From positions 13,332,501 through 13,396,500 of the forward strand of contig NC_065571.1 in NCBI RefSeq assembly GCF_937616625.2: a stretch of 64,000 bases of DNA, in the 5' to 3' direction. The translations under genes and the position numbers were made by a program. Below are positions 44,070-56,316 of this stretch, in pieces. Origin of the DNA: Mercurialis annua (Eukaryota; Streptophyta; Magnoliopsida; Malpighiales; Euphorbiaceae). Numbering within the stretch: the first letter of the stretch is position 1; each line of letters starts with the position of its first letter. Below the pieces are notes generated by a model, which was not told the DNA's origin, searched no databases, and saw nothing but the letters and a program-made list of their open reading frames with translations.

Positions 44070-46647
44070 TCACCTAGGAGTCCTATCGTCATATCTGCTA
44101 GTGACCGGGAGGTTCGAGCGCAAGTTGTTTCTGTTACGGTTCGCCCGACGGCCTGTACTGATGGTGAGGTAACGTCGACCTGGGCGACCATCACCATCTC
44201 CCTCTCCTGCATCGCCCTCCTCGTCGTCGGGTCCGTCGTCACCCTGCTGGTCCTGGGGAATGGCCGTACTCGTCGTAGCTGGTGGCGGGCTAACAAATTC
44301 TCCTTGTTGGCGGAACATCATCGCCTCCATGCTGTCTAGACCTAACCAACTGCTACCATATGACAGAAAGTCTGTAGTCCCAGGTGTCTGTGGAAGTCCC
44401 TGTGAAGCTGCAAAGTCCTGTGTACCCTGTGTAGGCTGATCCCACTGCACCTGAAAAGGAGGCACCGTAGGTGGTACATAAGCAGGCGGCGGAGGAACAA
44501 AAGGCGAAGAAGGTCCTGGTGGCACTGGATATGAACACGACCCCTGAAAATAGTGATGTGCCGAATCCCCGTAAAACTGGCCAGAAGAAGAAGGAGGACC
44601 CGATGAAAAGGGTGGCGGTGCAGAGCTGGACCCCGCGTAATAGTAATGCCCTCTGAAAGGATGAAAAACCACTGGGGGAGGCATAGGATCGGTCGGACGC
44701 TGAGGTGGTGCAGGGGGGTGACGCCGCTGTCGCCGTCGATGTCGCAGTGTAGTCGGATCTATCGGCGCGTCAGGTATGACTGGTAGTCGATGCGGCGGTA
44801 TAGAAGGCTCGATAGGGGGCGATGTAACATCACGGCGGTCCTCTCTAGTGCCTCTCTGTGTGCTGGCTGCGAACCGCCGAAGCTCAGTGTCAACAGGAGC
44901 ATCCCTACGTACACGCTCCACAAAATCGGCCTGCACATAAAGATATAATACGTTAAAAAAAGTAGAAAATTAACCCACAATTTATTGATTAATTAATTGA
45001 AAAACATATAATTTAAAAAAATACCTGTGCTCCGAGCTCAGCGCCCTGTCGTGTGATCCAGCGACGCGTGACATACCGAAACCAATCCATATACTCGGAA
45101 TGATAATGAGGTGGGTCCTGGAGGGGCTGTCCTGAAATTACAAACCGGAGCCGGTCGTCCCACACACGAATGTAGTGAGAGTGTGTCTGGATCCAAGATG
45201 AGCTGCTCTTCAGGGTAAGGGAGTGTAGTGAGTGGTCCTGAAGTGGGGTGTCTGGAATACCCTGTTGCAGTCCGAACTGCTGCAGAACTCTGTCTGCCTG
45301 GTGCCACTCCACAATATGAAAATAAATAAGTGGAACCGTGGCCCGCCAAAAAGCGCGCCCATCTAAACAATACGCTGGGATAGTGTCCAGCATATCATCA
45401 GTGTACGGCTGCCAGATAAACTGCATGTATAAAATATAAGACATTTAGTATTAAAACATTCCCACAATGAGCTATTTAACATACGAGATAATAAAACCGA
45501 AACATAATTTCTTACATCTTCGTAGCGAGATGTGTCAAGCCGAACACGGATGTCAGGCAGCGAGTGTCGAGCCGCACGGCTGGCGTTTCTCCGGCCTCCC
45601 CATCTGTTATTCAAGAACAACAACACATTAATCCGTCAATATTTAAGAAATAGAATAAAATTAAAAAATATTAAATAACAGTAAAACACACCTGTCGCCC
45701 AGTGGTAGATGTGGTGAAATAGTGGGATCGGCAAGAGCGGGAGCAATAACTCTAAGTCGGTCCAATGCCCACAGCTGCAGTATCCACAACGGCCCGCCCA
45801 TGTTGCGGCGATTCGCAGACCGCAACGAACATGAGCAAAGCTCGTGATATAAGTAAGCCAGTGTCGCTGATCCCCAGCTGTAGGTCCGAACTGCCGCCAA
45901 GTCCTCTAAAAGTGGAAGAATCCGTAACGAAGTCTTTCCACTACCGAGGTCAGTGAAGCACAATCCTGTGACAGCGAGCAAGAGATACGCCCGTGTGTAC
46001 TGATGGACAAGCTCGTCAGTCGCCTGGTCTGGTAACGCACTGAAGTTGGGGAAACTCTCTAGGATCCAAGAAGTCCGGACGGTGGAATTTGCAGGCTTAA
46101 CAGGATATCTGCCCGCAGGAATCCCCAAAACCCTCTCTGCCACTGCAGCCCAATCATGTACAATACCTCCTGTAACAGCATGACCGTCTACTGGTAGTCC
46201 GGTCTGAATGGCCACGTCCTGTAGTGTAACCGTGCACTCTCCGCCGGGTAAGTGAAAAGTGTGGGTCTCCGGCCTCCACCTCTCCACAAGGGCTGTGATC
46301 AGCTGCATGTCGACGCTGTAGTGACGCATAGCAAAACAGCCTGCAAATCCAGTAGGCTCGATCATCGACCGAATACGGTGGTCCAAACTAGCGAACGGCA
46401 AAACAGCGCTCCTTCTAGTCGTACAGCTAGTGCGAGACAGAAATCCCTCGTCAGATCCCTGAAAAAAATAAACATTAAGTTAGTTCAAAAATTTAATTAA
46501 GTTGCAAACCTAACTGTTGACAAAAAATAAGATGCAAACGTAAGTTACCGTGCCATCCCAGACATCCTGAGAGATATGGTCATGCTGTAAAAAAAGTAGC
46601 GCCGGTCTTTCAGGACCCGGCTGCATGTGATCGTGAGCAGCTGCCAT
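44070..46647 (-). CDS. Plant mobile domain (PMD) protein carried by the MULE, 5 exons
   Basis: Exons 46647-46549, 46458-45692, 45603-45516, 45420-45025 and 44930-44070 join in frame through GT-AG introns to 736 aa with no stop. Residues about 45-430 form the PMD: TALVERWRPETHTFHLPGGE, TVTLQDVAIQTGLPVDG, then GGPLWILQLWALDRL and the second half SSSSWIQTHSHYIRVWDD. The rest is a Pro/Ser/Tyr-rich, then acidic and Arg-rich tail, probably disordered. Host PMD proteins (MAIN/MAIL1) act in the nucleus in TE silencing and growth; the role of a TE-borne copy is unknown. The ATG lies 226 bp after the transposase stop, with an AG acceptor just before it, so a 5' UTR intron is likely. Confidence 0.9.
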
Positions 46648-46873
46648 GGCTGCAATTTGTTCAATAAAAATTATTAAACAATTAAATCATAATAATATCA
46701 AACACTTGTTCACAAATAATATGAAAAAATTAAATAAAAATAACTTCATTAATTAAACTAAATAACTAAACAAACACAAAATAGAATGAGCTGCCAGATT
46801 TTCAATTTTAATATAACACAAATGAAATTGCAACATCCGTAGTACATGGTAAATGGAAACATAAATTCTCACA

Positions 46874-49504
46874 TCACTGAACTCTAAAAGGACATGAACT
46901 AAGGTTATGACCATATGTAAGACATCTTCTACAGTAGTTGCTATTCCGCCTGTCCCTAAATGTCTGGTCCATTTCATTCCTACGCCTACTCTCAACCGGC
47001 CTACCCTTCTTCCTCATCCACTGTCTGTTAGGAACAAATGGAATTTCAGTGGAATTGATCCAACGATTTCGATTCCATAAGGGTTCAAATGAAACAGAGC
47101 TCCACGCTAAGATTCCGTACTCGCATTTGTAATACCATGAAATGTAGTCACGGTAGTTCTCTCCGTATTGGTTGCAGGCAGCTATCGCATGGGAGCACGG
47201 AATTTTCCACTGTTGAAATTTTCCACAGGTGCATGTCCCGTCCAGTAGACGAACTTGCTGTGTATTGCCACCCTTTTGTCTTACATTGTCGCACTGGGTC
47301 AAGACATTGAATACCTTCTGTGCCACGTTGAACTGTGAAGCCGTATGAGTCTTTGACTTATTTTCCCAAGTCTCAATTCTGTGTGCACAGACTGGAGTCC
47401 ACACGAAACCGGATGCCAACCACATTTTGTAGTCGTTCACATGCTTAATGAATACGGAGTTGACCTTGTTAAATATTGCTTCCAACATGGCTGTGATAGG
47501 GAGCCCCCGAATATTCTTTAACATCGCGTTGACCGACTCAGCGTAGTTTGTTGTCATCACACCATGCCGCATTCCAGACGTGTCGCCACTCATGCTCCAT
47601 TTTCTAACATCAAGGCGGTCAAGATATGCATAACCCTCAGGTGAATCCGCCTCTATCAATGACATGTACCGATCTCTTTTATGCTCTTGGTATGCGCGTC
47701 CTACACGTCGATTAAACCGTCAATATTTTCCAATCAACCAAAAATTTATGTATTATATTAAATGACAAGAAAATTACCAGCTTTTTCAGCAAGTTTTTTG
47801 AGATATTTTTTCTTGAAGGCGTTGTGGAAGTTGCTCACTAGGTGTCTAATACACCACTTGTGGGTATCACCCGCCCACTCAGGCCCCTCCATGGCACTCA
47901 TAATACCGGAGCCGCGATCAGATATGATACACACCTTTCGCTCACCCAAAACATACCTCTTCAACATCCTCATGAAATACCTCCAGGATGCGGCAGTTTC
48001 CGACTTCACAATGGCAAAAGCTATCGGCATGATGTGATTGTTCCCTTCAATTGCAGAAGCAATCAGCAAAGTCATTTCGTATTTTCCATATGTGTGGGTG
48101 CCGTCGATGTACACCACAGGCTTGCAATACTGAAAACCCTTCACCACTGGCTCGTAAGTCCAAAACATATGCTTGAAAGTTCTGAATTGTGGATTGTTTT
48201 CAATTGGTGTACCTGTGCATACACCGTTATTAGTAATTATTAAATCGAACTTATTTTTAATACTCGAAATTTTTAAAAAAATTACCGGTAGCATGCCAGA
48301 CTGTCCTGGGATTAGCAACGCTGACATTCGTCATAAAATTGCAAATCTCCTTGAAAGAGTCGTCCCATTGTCCGAACCTGTTTGCAATGGCCTTTTCCTT
48401 GGCATACCAAGTTTTTTTGTATCCGGGCCTAACTCGCAGTTTTTGAAAAATCCCCTCTTGAAGCGTTTTAATCCTAATGTCACGTTGTAGATGCAATTGC
48501 GTGTCGATGTGTTCAGCTATCTGTCGCGCTCTTAAATTGCGATGGTCTTGGTTCATTGATTGGCCGCTGCATTGGTGGGGGCCGTTATATCTTGTTATTA
48601 TCCAGTCTGACTCGCCTTTTAAAAGCGACGCACGCAACCTCCAATTGCAAGTGTCATTGTTCACACACACAAGAACTATTGTTTTACCAGATGTTACACT
48701 GCTCTTGTATTCTTTATTAGCTGCAATGTGATAACTCGCCGCGCATGTCTGGACAGCATACCTCGAACTAAAAACCATCCCCAATTCAAACTCTTTGCCT
48801 GCTTCCCATATTGCATTTTCTTTAGGCCACAGATTCATATTGACACACATGTCGTCAACATTCTGATGCGTGTACTCATGAGGAAGGCGCGACTCAAAAT
48901 GATCTGTATTTTGTTCCGACCGACCACCGACATTCTCACCATGGGTGCCATCTCCATTATCACCACCGATGTCATCATCATCATCATTCTCGTTGTCATC
49001 AGCAACGGCCCCGTAGAAGTGTTCTTCTTCCTCATCCTCATCACTAAAATCATCACCATCGTCTACATCCGCACAGTCGTCTACATCCGCACAATCGTCT
49101 ACATCCACAGAGTCGTCTACATCCGCACAGTCGTCTCCATCCGCACGTACTTGAGATAACGGATTGTACACAATATAAAACTCAAGTACCCTCATTTGTG
49201 GCGTCCGCGAAACATTACGCCACATTGCTTGCATATGAACATCTGTCTCCATAGGAAAACCATCATATTTTTGAAATCTTCCATGTTCATCGAACCGAGG
49301 CACTCGTAGATAAATCTTCACTATCTCGTCACCATCCTTCAGCCCAATTACCCTTCTAATTACGACTTGTAGTTGTGCAAAATTCACTACACTCGTCAGT
49401 TGAACCAGTTCTGATTTACCAGAAACATAATCAACTCCACCCGGAGTCGATAATATTGTACCATCCCAATAAATTTTTAAGGCTGGCAGCTCATTTGTCG
49501 TCAT
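46874..49504 (-). CDS. MuDR-type MULE transposase, 3 exons
   Basis: Exons 49504-48286, 48212-47778 and 47700-46874 give 826 aa with an unbroken frame. Order: PB1-like N-terminal region (to about 135), an acidic repeat (DDCADVD units, about 140-165, then Asp/Glu-rich to 200), and a MuDR DNA-binding zinc region (FELGMVFSSRYAVQ to HQCSGQS). The MULE DDE core follows, with D442 (YIDGTH), D504 (IISDRGSG) and probable E606 (NYAESVNAM). Next come a SWIM zinc finger (CTCGKFQQWKIPCSHAIAAC) and a C-terminal zinc knuckle (CRRCLTYGHNLSSC). All key residues are present, so the protein may be active. It should bind the element's ends and cut and paste it. Confidence 0.95.
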
Positions 49505-50093
49505 TACTACATTAAAAAAATATAATTTTAACTACATTTTTAGGGCTGATCCAGCTCATTAAAAAGAGGGTTACTGTCATTTAAAATATAATTCAAATAT
49601 TCTACATGTCAAGTTCAAATTTTTAATAATTAGCCGATTTAAATGTAAATACGAATATTTTATGTTAACTTTTTTCACAAACCTACAGTTATAAAAAAAT
49701 TATATTTTCTCTAAATACTGTTAAAAACAAATACCTATTTTTATATTTAATTTTTTAATATTTCGAATCTATTTATATAATATAAAAAATAAATTTTAAT
49801 ATTTTCACTAATTCCAACCTAATTTAAAATATTTTCATATTTTCGATTTTCTAATTTTAATATACTCTATTCATTTCTATAAATTTTATACACATTATTC
49901 TAATTTCATTTACACATTAATCTAATTTATTTTATAACACATATTTTTAATTTTTTTAACTAAATCTAACTATGATATTAACTAACTACATTTCAAACAT
50001 TATTTTAGTCTAACTACATTTTAAACATCATTTACATCTAACTACATTCAATAATTAAAAATAACAATCTATATATTTTAAAGACTCACCCGA

Positions 50094-50192
50094 TAATTCC
50101 GCCAAAAAATAATATTCCCCGTCAAAAAATAATATCCGCCACGAAAAATAATATTCCCCGCCAAAAAATAATATCCGCCACGAAAAATAATA
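50094..50192. repeat. Minisatellite in the transposase leader
   Basis: About five copies of a 17-21-bp unit (ccgccaaaaaataatattcc / cgccacgaaaaataatatt) between the transposase ATG and its TATA box. Confidence 0.85.
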
Positions 50193-50354
50193 TTCCTTTC
50201 CGAAAACCAACTCCGCAAAATCTTGTCGATAATATCTCGATTTAATAATACCCGGATCCGTTCCCCCTATCTCTCTCTACATTTCTTTCTCTCATACCTT
50301 TGTTTTTCTAAATTTTATGTGTGAATGAATAAGAGAAAGGGGGAACGGATCCCC

Positions 50355-50362
50355 CTTATATA
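50355..50362 (-). promoter_or_regulatory. TATA box of the MULE transposase gene
   Basis: TATATAAG on the minus strand, just inside the first CCGCGG palindrome, with a CT-rich leader and an 850-bp 5' region before the ATG at 49504. Confidence 0.6.
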
Positions 50363-50367
50363 GGGGA

Positions 50368-50622
50368 TGCAGACCGCGGAAATCTTCCGCGGTCTGCACC
50401 TGCCCAGTCAAAGGGAATTTATTCCCTGTCAGAGGGAATAAATTCCCTCTGTAAACCGCGGAATTGTTCCGCGGTTTACAGTGACGTGTCACTGTAAACC
50501 GCGGAACAATTCCGCGGTTTACGCCGACGTGGCTCCACCTGCGTCCAGATGGAGCCACGTCTGCAGACCGCGGAACACTTCCGCGGTTTGCTCTAAGCCG
50601 CCGAAATGTTCCGCGGTCTGTG
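50368..50622. repeat. Right CCGCGG palindrome array of the MULE
   Basis: Five units of the form RACCGCGGAANNNTTCCGCG, plus GTGACGTGTCAC, GGGAATAAATTCCC and GTGGCTCC..GGAGCCAC palindromes. Same unit and same linker palindromes as the left array although the plain terminal repeats barely match. Confidence 0.93.
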
Positions 50623-50948
50623 TGATATAAATTAAGAAAAAACGTTAATCTAGGACTAATTTAAGAATTTTTTTTAATTTTATAAATAAAAACGTCATTA
50701 ACCCTGTTTTTTAATGTTTGATCGACTCGCAAATGGACAGTCGCCCATTTGTCCGTATCTATCTCACTCTGGGTGCGCAGGATAACCAAGCCAATCCCCC
50801 AAATAAACAATCTTAAAAAGATCATCCACTAGTGTCACTCAACTCCACTCATTCCCATCCATGGTTGAAAATCTGAGTCGAACCTTCTTTTTGGCGGTCT
50901 CTAACACAACTCCAGCAACACCCTTTTCATAATTGTCAGTCTGCAACT

Positions 50949-53710
50949 ATGGAGAACAATCATTTGACAGTGAAAGAAAATTACAAGAGTTTCATTGGTT
51001 TGTTCTGTTTCTTGTTGGGGTTTCTGGTTTTTCATGTGTCGTTTGCAGATGTTGAGCAGACAAGAAGTGGTTTGTCTCAGCAGAGAGTTGATGTTCGTAG
51101 TCAGTTAAAGCGTTTGAACAAGGCTCCTGTTAAATCCATCAAGGTTTTTAAAAAATACTCTGTTTTTTTTTTTGGTTTTCTTTGGGTTTTTGATGTGTTT
51201 ACAGTTAGTTTATGTGTATGTTTCAGAGCCCCGATGGAGACATTATTGACTGTATTCATAAGGCTCATCAACCCGCTTTGGATCATCCTATACTCAAAGA
51301 TCACAAAATTCAGGTCTATGTTCTTCTTTATTAGACCATAAGCAGCTATGTTGCACGAAAACTTCTTAAATTTTACGTTTCGTCATTTTATTTACGAAAA
51401 CTATTCCGAACTATTCCGAACTCCGAAACTCTATATTTGTTGTCTGTTCTTATTAAGAATATTGTTTCGCCCATTGCCCGTTTCGTTTTTTTTCATTTTC
51501 ATGTATAATTTGTCTCTTGATTTGTAGTTTGTCTGAAAAGAGGTTATTCTGTTTTTTGATTGGTATAGATGAGGCCAAATTTCCAGCCAGAAGGACTAGT
51601 GAGTGAGAACAAGGTTAATGGTAATGAAGAAAGAACAGAACCTATTACTCAATTATGGCACTTAAAAGGAACATGTCCAGAAGGAACTATTCCTGTTAGA
51701 AGAACTAAAAAAAAGGATTTATTAAGAGCAAGTTCTGTCAAAAAGTATGGGAAAAAGAAACATTTTTCTGCTCCTAAACCAAGGTCTGCAGAGCCTGATC
51801 TCCTTACTCAAAGTGGCCATCAGGTGCTTCCCTTTTTTTACCTTATTTTCCTCAATTTATAATGTCGATATATGTTTTACGGAAACTTTTTAAATCTTAT
51901 TACGTGACATAAATGATTTCAGAAACTCCGAAACTCTATACATTTTCTATATAGTTATTGTCCGTTTCAGTATTCCGTTTCCATGCTTCATAGATGAAGA
52001 TGATCTATGATTCGAATTCGAACTTTATGTCCATACCACATAAAGCTTAGTAAATTATTGGATTTTCTTTACATAGATAAAAAGCAAAGCCTTTATTCAA
52101 ATTTTAAAAACAAAAATGATTGCCAAATGTTCTTGGGAAACTAAAAAAAGTTAAAACTTTTAGCTTTTTTTCTCAAAGATTATTATGAAATGATTGTATG
52201 TTTTCTACTTTGGAGTGTTGTAGCATGCAATAGTTTATGTGGAAGGAGACAAGTACTATGGAGCAAAGGCAACTATAAATGTATGGGAACCCAAAATTCA
52301 ACAGCCTAATGAGTTCAGCTTATCTCAAATTTGGATCTTAGGTGGTACTTTTGGTCAAGATCTTAACAGCATTGAAGCTGGCTGGCAGGTTTTTATCATC
52401 CTCATTGCTATAATTTTCTCCTAAATCTTATGATCCAAATTATTTTCGATCCTAAACAATTACTATTATTTCAGGTTAGTCCAGATTTATATGGAGATAA
52501 CAGAACTAGGCTCTTCACTTATTGGACTGTAAGTCTCTTTATAAAAACTTATGAAATATCGCGATTTTTCTTTCGACATTTCAGCGTTTTTGTTTCCGTG
52601 CAATGTAACTTTTACTAATTCTAATTTTGGAATTTCTGAATGACAGAGTGATGCATATCAAGTCACAGGCTGCTACAATCTTCTTTGCTCAGGCTTTATA
52701 CAAATCAATAATCAAATAGCAATGGGAGCTAGCATATTTCCTGTTTCTGGTTATGGTAAATCTCAATATGATATCAGCCTACTTGTTTGGAAGGTAAGAA
52801 AGGACAGTTGACCCTTTCAATTTGTTTGATTAGAAATTAGAATGAACCCATAAAAATAAAACCATTTCCATCCATGAATTATGTCTAAAAATGTAGTCAT
52901 AATCGCTCAAAAAATCTAAACCGCATCAAACTTTATCTATTCTAGTCCGACCTTTTAAATTTGTCAATTTTATCTTGACTTAATAATTACATTTGAATTA
53001 TATCCAAATGTATCATATGATTAAATATTACGTAGGTACAAAAGTCACGTGCTATTCACTCAAAACGAATATTAAATTAAAATACGATTACACAAATTAG
53101 GCTGAAATTGAAAAAAATTAAAAGATTGAGTTAGAATTGATAAGGTAGAAAAAGTTTGGATATTTTTAGATGAATAGACAATAATGATAGTATTATTTTA
53201 AAGAAAAAATTGAGGAGAATCTCTGACATATGTCCCTGACATTGTCCTATTTTGAACATGTTATGTTTATAATTATATGAACATAAAAACTATATTAATT
53301 TGGCAACATTTGTGCAATAATGTTGATTGTAGGACCCCAAAGAGGGCAATTGGTGGATACAATTTGGTAATGACTATGTGTTAGGATATTGGCCAGCTTC
53401 ACTCTTCTCCTACCTGTCAGACAGTGCTACCATGATTGAATGGGGTGGTGAAGTTGTTAACTCTGAATCTGATGGCCAACACACTACCACTCAAATGGGC
53501 AGTGGCCATTTCCCTGAACTAGGGTTTGGAAAATCCGGTTATTTTAAGAACATTGAGATTGTTGATGCATCCAATAATCTCAGGGCTCCTAAAGATATTG
53601 GCATTTTTACTGAGCAATCTGACTGCTATGATGTTCAAACTGGCCATGATGGTGATTGGGGTAACTACTTTTTCTACGGAGGCCCCGGCCGAAATTCCAA
53701 CTGCCCGTAA
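50949..53710 (+). CDS. Neprosin-family (DUF239) protein, 7 exons
   Basis: Exons 50949-51143, 51227-51313, 51569-51823, 52224-52388, 52475-52528, 52647-52793 and 53333-53710 join in frame to 426 aa. An N-terminal hydrophobic segment (residues about 15-33) suggests a signal peptide. The neprosin activation region follows ([20 protein letters not shown], then [10 protein letters not shown]). The neprosin domain runs from about residue 180 ([20 protein letters not shown]) to the C-terminus. Neprosin is a secreted glutamate peptidase cutting after proline; E230 in IEAGWQV and E341 in EWGGEV are the likely catalytic pair. The usual GYWP and QTGHDG blocks are present. Most plant paralogues have no known substrate. 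The MULE ends about 245 bp upstream. Confidence 0.93.
52880..53170. repeat. Weak inverted repeat in intron 6 of the neprosin gene
   Basis: Blocks 'gtccgaccttttaaatttgt' (52948 onward) and the loose complement at 53110-53150 form decayed arms. Probably an old MITE; no target duplication was found. Confidence 0.35.
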
Positions 53711-54818
53711 TCTGTGTTGCACGGAAAGTTATCGAGTCTTATGTTTTGGCGTTTGTTTTCTAAAGTTTTTGAAAATTCCGAAACTTTATATTTATAACAT
53801 ATTTTTATAAAAAATATTGTTTCCACGTTTGCCGTTGTTTCTATTTCCGTGCAACACAGACGACGAACATTTGTAATTGATTTGATGTCTCTTTTTCTTC
53901 TAGTGTCATAAGGGTTGCCTGTGTCTGTATTCTATTCTTCTGTATTATCATTAGTGTTCACTATTTATTAGTGGTATAGTGTTTTTTAGGCTAGTATTCG
54001 ACTTGTAATACTTATTTAGTTTTCCACCTTCGCTGCAAGTGTAAATTAGCCCTTTCAAGTTATAAGAAAGGGAGATGGTGTGATTCATATATTTGAGACG
54101 AAGCAATCACCTCTTGTGAACTTCTTTACTAGGATAATAATTGAAAGTTTGCTTCATTACATGTGCAAAAATGGAACATAATTGAATAACGGAGCAAACT
54201 GAGAAACGTGGTTCGGATCCAATTATATAAAATATTTAGTTTTTCGCTTCGGTTTGGTATAGAAAGTAGAAATATTGATCAGTTTACTTTTGGTACAAAT
54301 TGAACCGAAAAATCTAAACCGAAGAAAAATCTAAGCCGAGAAATTCATTCACTTTCTTCAACAAACGATGTCGCTTTGACGATTTTAGTGAATGAAACGG
54401 CATCAGATAATATCGTTGGCTGTAAAATCTCAAAAGAAATGATTTTTTTTGCTATTTTATATCATTTTTAAAATTGTGCTTAAATCGCTGCACGCGTGAA
54501 AAGTAAGGTCTTTTTTTTCTTCAAATACCCCTTTAATCTAACATTATAATGAACATGGAATATGCAATTATGTGATATGTCACAAAGCTAAACCAAGCAA
54601 ACTACATTAACCTTTATTATTAGAATTGCCCAACAAGACATTCAAGATTACAAAGTACCTTAATATAGCATAAGCATAGAGTACCTTAATATAACATAAG
54701 CATACGATTTTCCACAGAAATAAAATAGATAAACAGAGTAGAACTGTTCTCACTCTTAGGTTTGCTTAAAACATACCATGACATGACTTGAAGACCAAGC
54801 CATTGGATTTCTTCATCT
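53711..54818. other. Intergenic region between convergent genes, no gene seen
   Basis: Holds the 3' end of the neprosin gene and the 3' UTR of the lipid-transfer protein gene. No ORF or repeat of note. Confidence 0.5.
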
Positions 54819-55544
54819 TCAAGTAATCCTGCAAAAATAACAAAAACTATGTTTAAATATAAAGAAGGCAAGATATCTATATTGCATATAAACATGTCGA
54901 GTACATACATATCAGCATTTAATTTCTATTTTTGAAAATATTTATGAAATTCGATGACTCAAACATATTTTTAAAAAGTACAAATTCGCTATTTTCTATT
55001 TCAACATTTCCGTTCCTGGATATTAGCATGAAATAACAAAATGCTAAAATAAAAACCGTCAAAAATGACATTTTTACAGGAATATGGTATAAATATATAG
55101 ATTTTCAAAAATGTTTTCGGACCAGAAATAAAACGCAGAAACATACGACGCGAAAAGTTTTCGAGCAACATAGTAAAATAAAATTAGGAGAAAGTGAAAG
55201 TATATGCACTTGGAACAATCGAAATTGGGCGAAATAGTATAAGGCAGGCTGATCCCACAGTTGGATGGAAGAGCTTGAGCTAACTGAGCATTCACATTCA
55301 GCTTCTGTGCTGCTGATTGAATGCAGGAGCAAGCAGTTCTTTTGTCAGCAGTAGTAGTAGCTGAAGATGAAAGAGCTGAGGCTCCTGCACAGCAAGCGGC
55401 CGGCGGCTTCCCGCTTCCGTTAACCAAGTAATTGACACACGGCCTCACGTCTTTGATCACATCGCTGCACGAAATCGCAGCTTCCGAAACAGAATTCGCA
55501 AGTAACAGAAGTAGCAAAGTGGCTGCTAGGGCTAGAGACTTCAT
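54819..55544 (-). CDS. Non-specific lipid-transfer protein, type 1
   Basis: Exon 1 is 55544-55210 and exon 2 is 54828-54819, joined through a GT-AG intron to give 114 aa ending DCSKIT. Residues 1 to about 23 are a signal peptide (SLALAATLLLLLLANSVSEA). The mature part has the eight-cysteine pattern C..C..CC..CxC..C..C (SCSDVIKDVRPC, ACCAG, ACSC, SNCG, FDC), giving four disulfides around a lipid tunnel. The intron just before the last codons is typical of type-1 nsLTP genes. The product should be secreted and bind lipids or cutin monomers. A TATA box (55607-55598) lies about 55 bp upstream of the ATG. Confidence 0.95.
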
Positions 55545-55597
55545 GATTAATTGATTCAGTTAAAAGATATGAGACTAACTTGAGGTTATGGTGTTCG

Positions 55598-55607
55598 ATT
55601 TATAATA
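55598..55607 (-). promoter_or_regulatory. TATA box of the lipid-transfer protein gene
   Basis: TATTATAAAT on the minus strand, about 55 bp before the start codon, leaving a short 5' UTR. Confidence 0.6.
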
Positions 55608-55969
55608 GAGGTTAAAGGGTAGCCCATTAGTTCAAGAAAGCTATGAAATATTTTATAATGCTGTGATTTGTTTTGTTTGATTCAATTGTTATTGAGTGCA
55701 AGAAATTTAAAGATGGTTAATTATTGCAGTGTAAAGTCAAGTTGGGTAGGTTAATTTTTCATAAAGTTATGCTAATGCAGCTGTTTTGTGTTAACTTAGC
55801 AAGCATTTCAACGATATTTATGCTTACAATTAGGCGCTCAAAAGACAAACCTTTATATATTATTGCAAATCCGACCCTCGAACTTATGTTTCGGGTCAAA
55901 TAAATCACTATAAACTTTTTCAAATCATTTAGATCTTCAAACTTGTATTTTAAAGTCGGATAAATCATT

Positions 55970-56307
55970 GGCTTAATATATAGTTTGACCCCTGAACTTG
56001 TACCCTTTTACCCATCTAACCTCTAAACTTAACGTCTCACCTATCGAACCCCTGAACTTGTTAAATAATTCGATTTAACCCCTGAACTTGATAAATACGT
56101 AAATATTGAACCCCTCCGTGCCACCTGTCACTTGAAACATTCTAGAAGAAATTGTGTACGGAGGGGTTCAATGTTTACGTTTTTATCAAGTTCAGGGGTC
56201 AAATCGGATTATTTGACAAGTTCAGAGGTTCGATAGAGGAGACATTATGTTTAGGGGTTAGATGGGTAAAAGGGTACAAGTTCAGGGGTCAAACTATGTA
56301 TTCAGCC
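55970..56307. mobile_element. Mutator-type MITE (GGCTTAATATATAG family)
   Basis: 338 bp with inverted arms rich in GACCCCTGAACTTG / CAAGTTCAGGGGTC. The 9-bp duplication TAAATCATT (55961-55969 and 56308-56316) is perfect. Confidence 0.92.
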
Positions 56308-56316
56308 TAAATCATT

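Larger units (their letters stand above)
42946..50704 (-). mobile_element. Apparently intact MULE carrying a transposase and a plant mobile domain gene
   Basis: Ends GGGTTAATGAC and GTCATTAACCC (11 of 11 inverted match) are flanked by a perfect 9-bp duplication TGTTTTTTA (42937-42945 and 50705-50713), the Mutator-superfamily signature. The 7,759-bp element holds two uninterrupted multi-exon genes on the minus strand and CCGCGG palindrome arrays near both ends. A Mutator-type MITE (42991-43494) is nested just inside the left end. Inverted similarity beyond the first 11 bp is weak, so this is a short-TIR MULE. Good coding state and a perfect duplication suggest a recent, possibly active copy. 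Confidence 0.92.

Noticed and set aside
48728..49159. 143-aa plus-strand ORF opposite the transposase
   Set aside because: It is the shadow of the Asp-rich coding repeat on the other strand (Ile/Val/Thr-rich translation of GAT codons).
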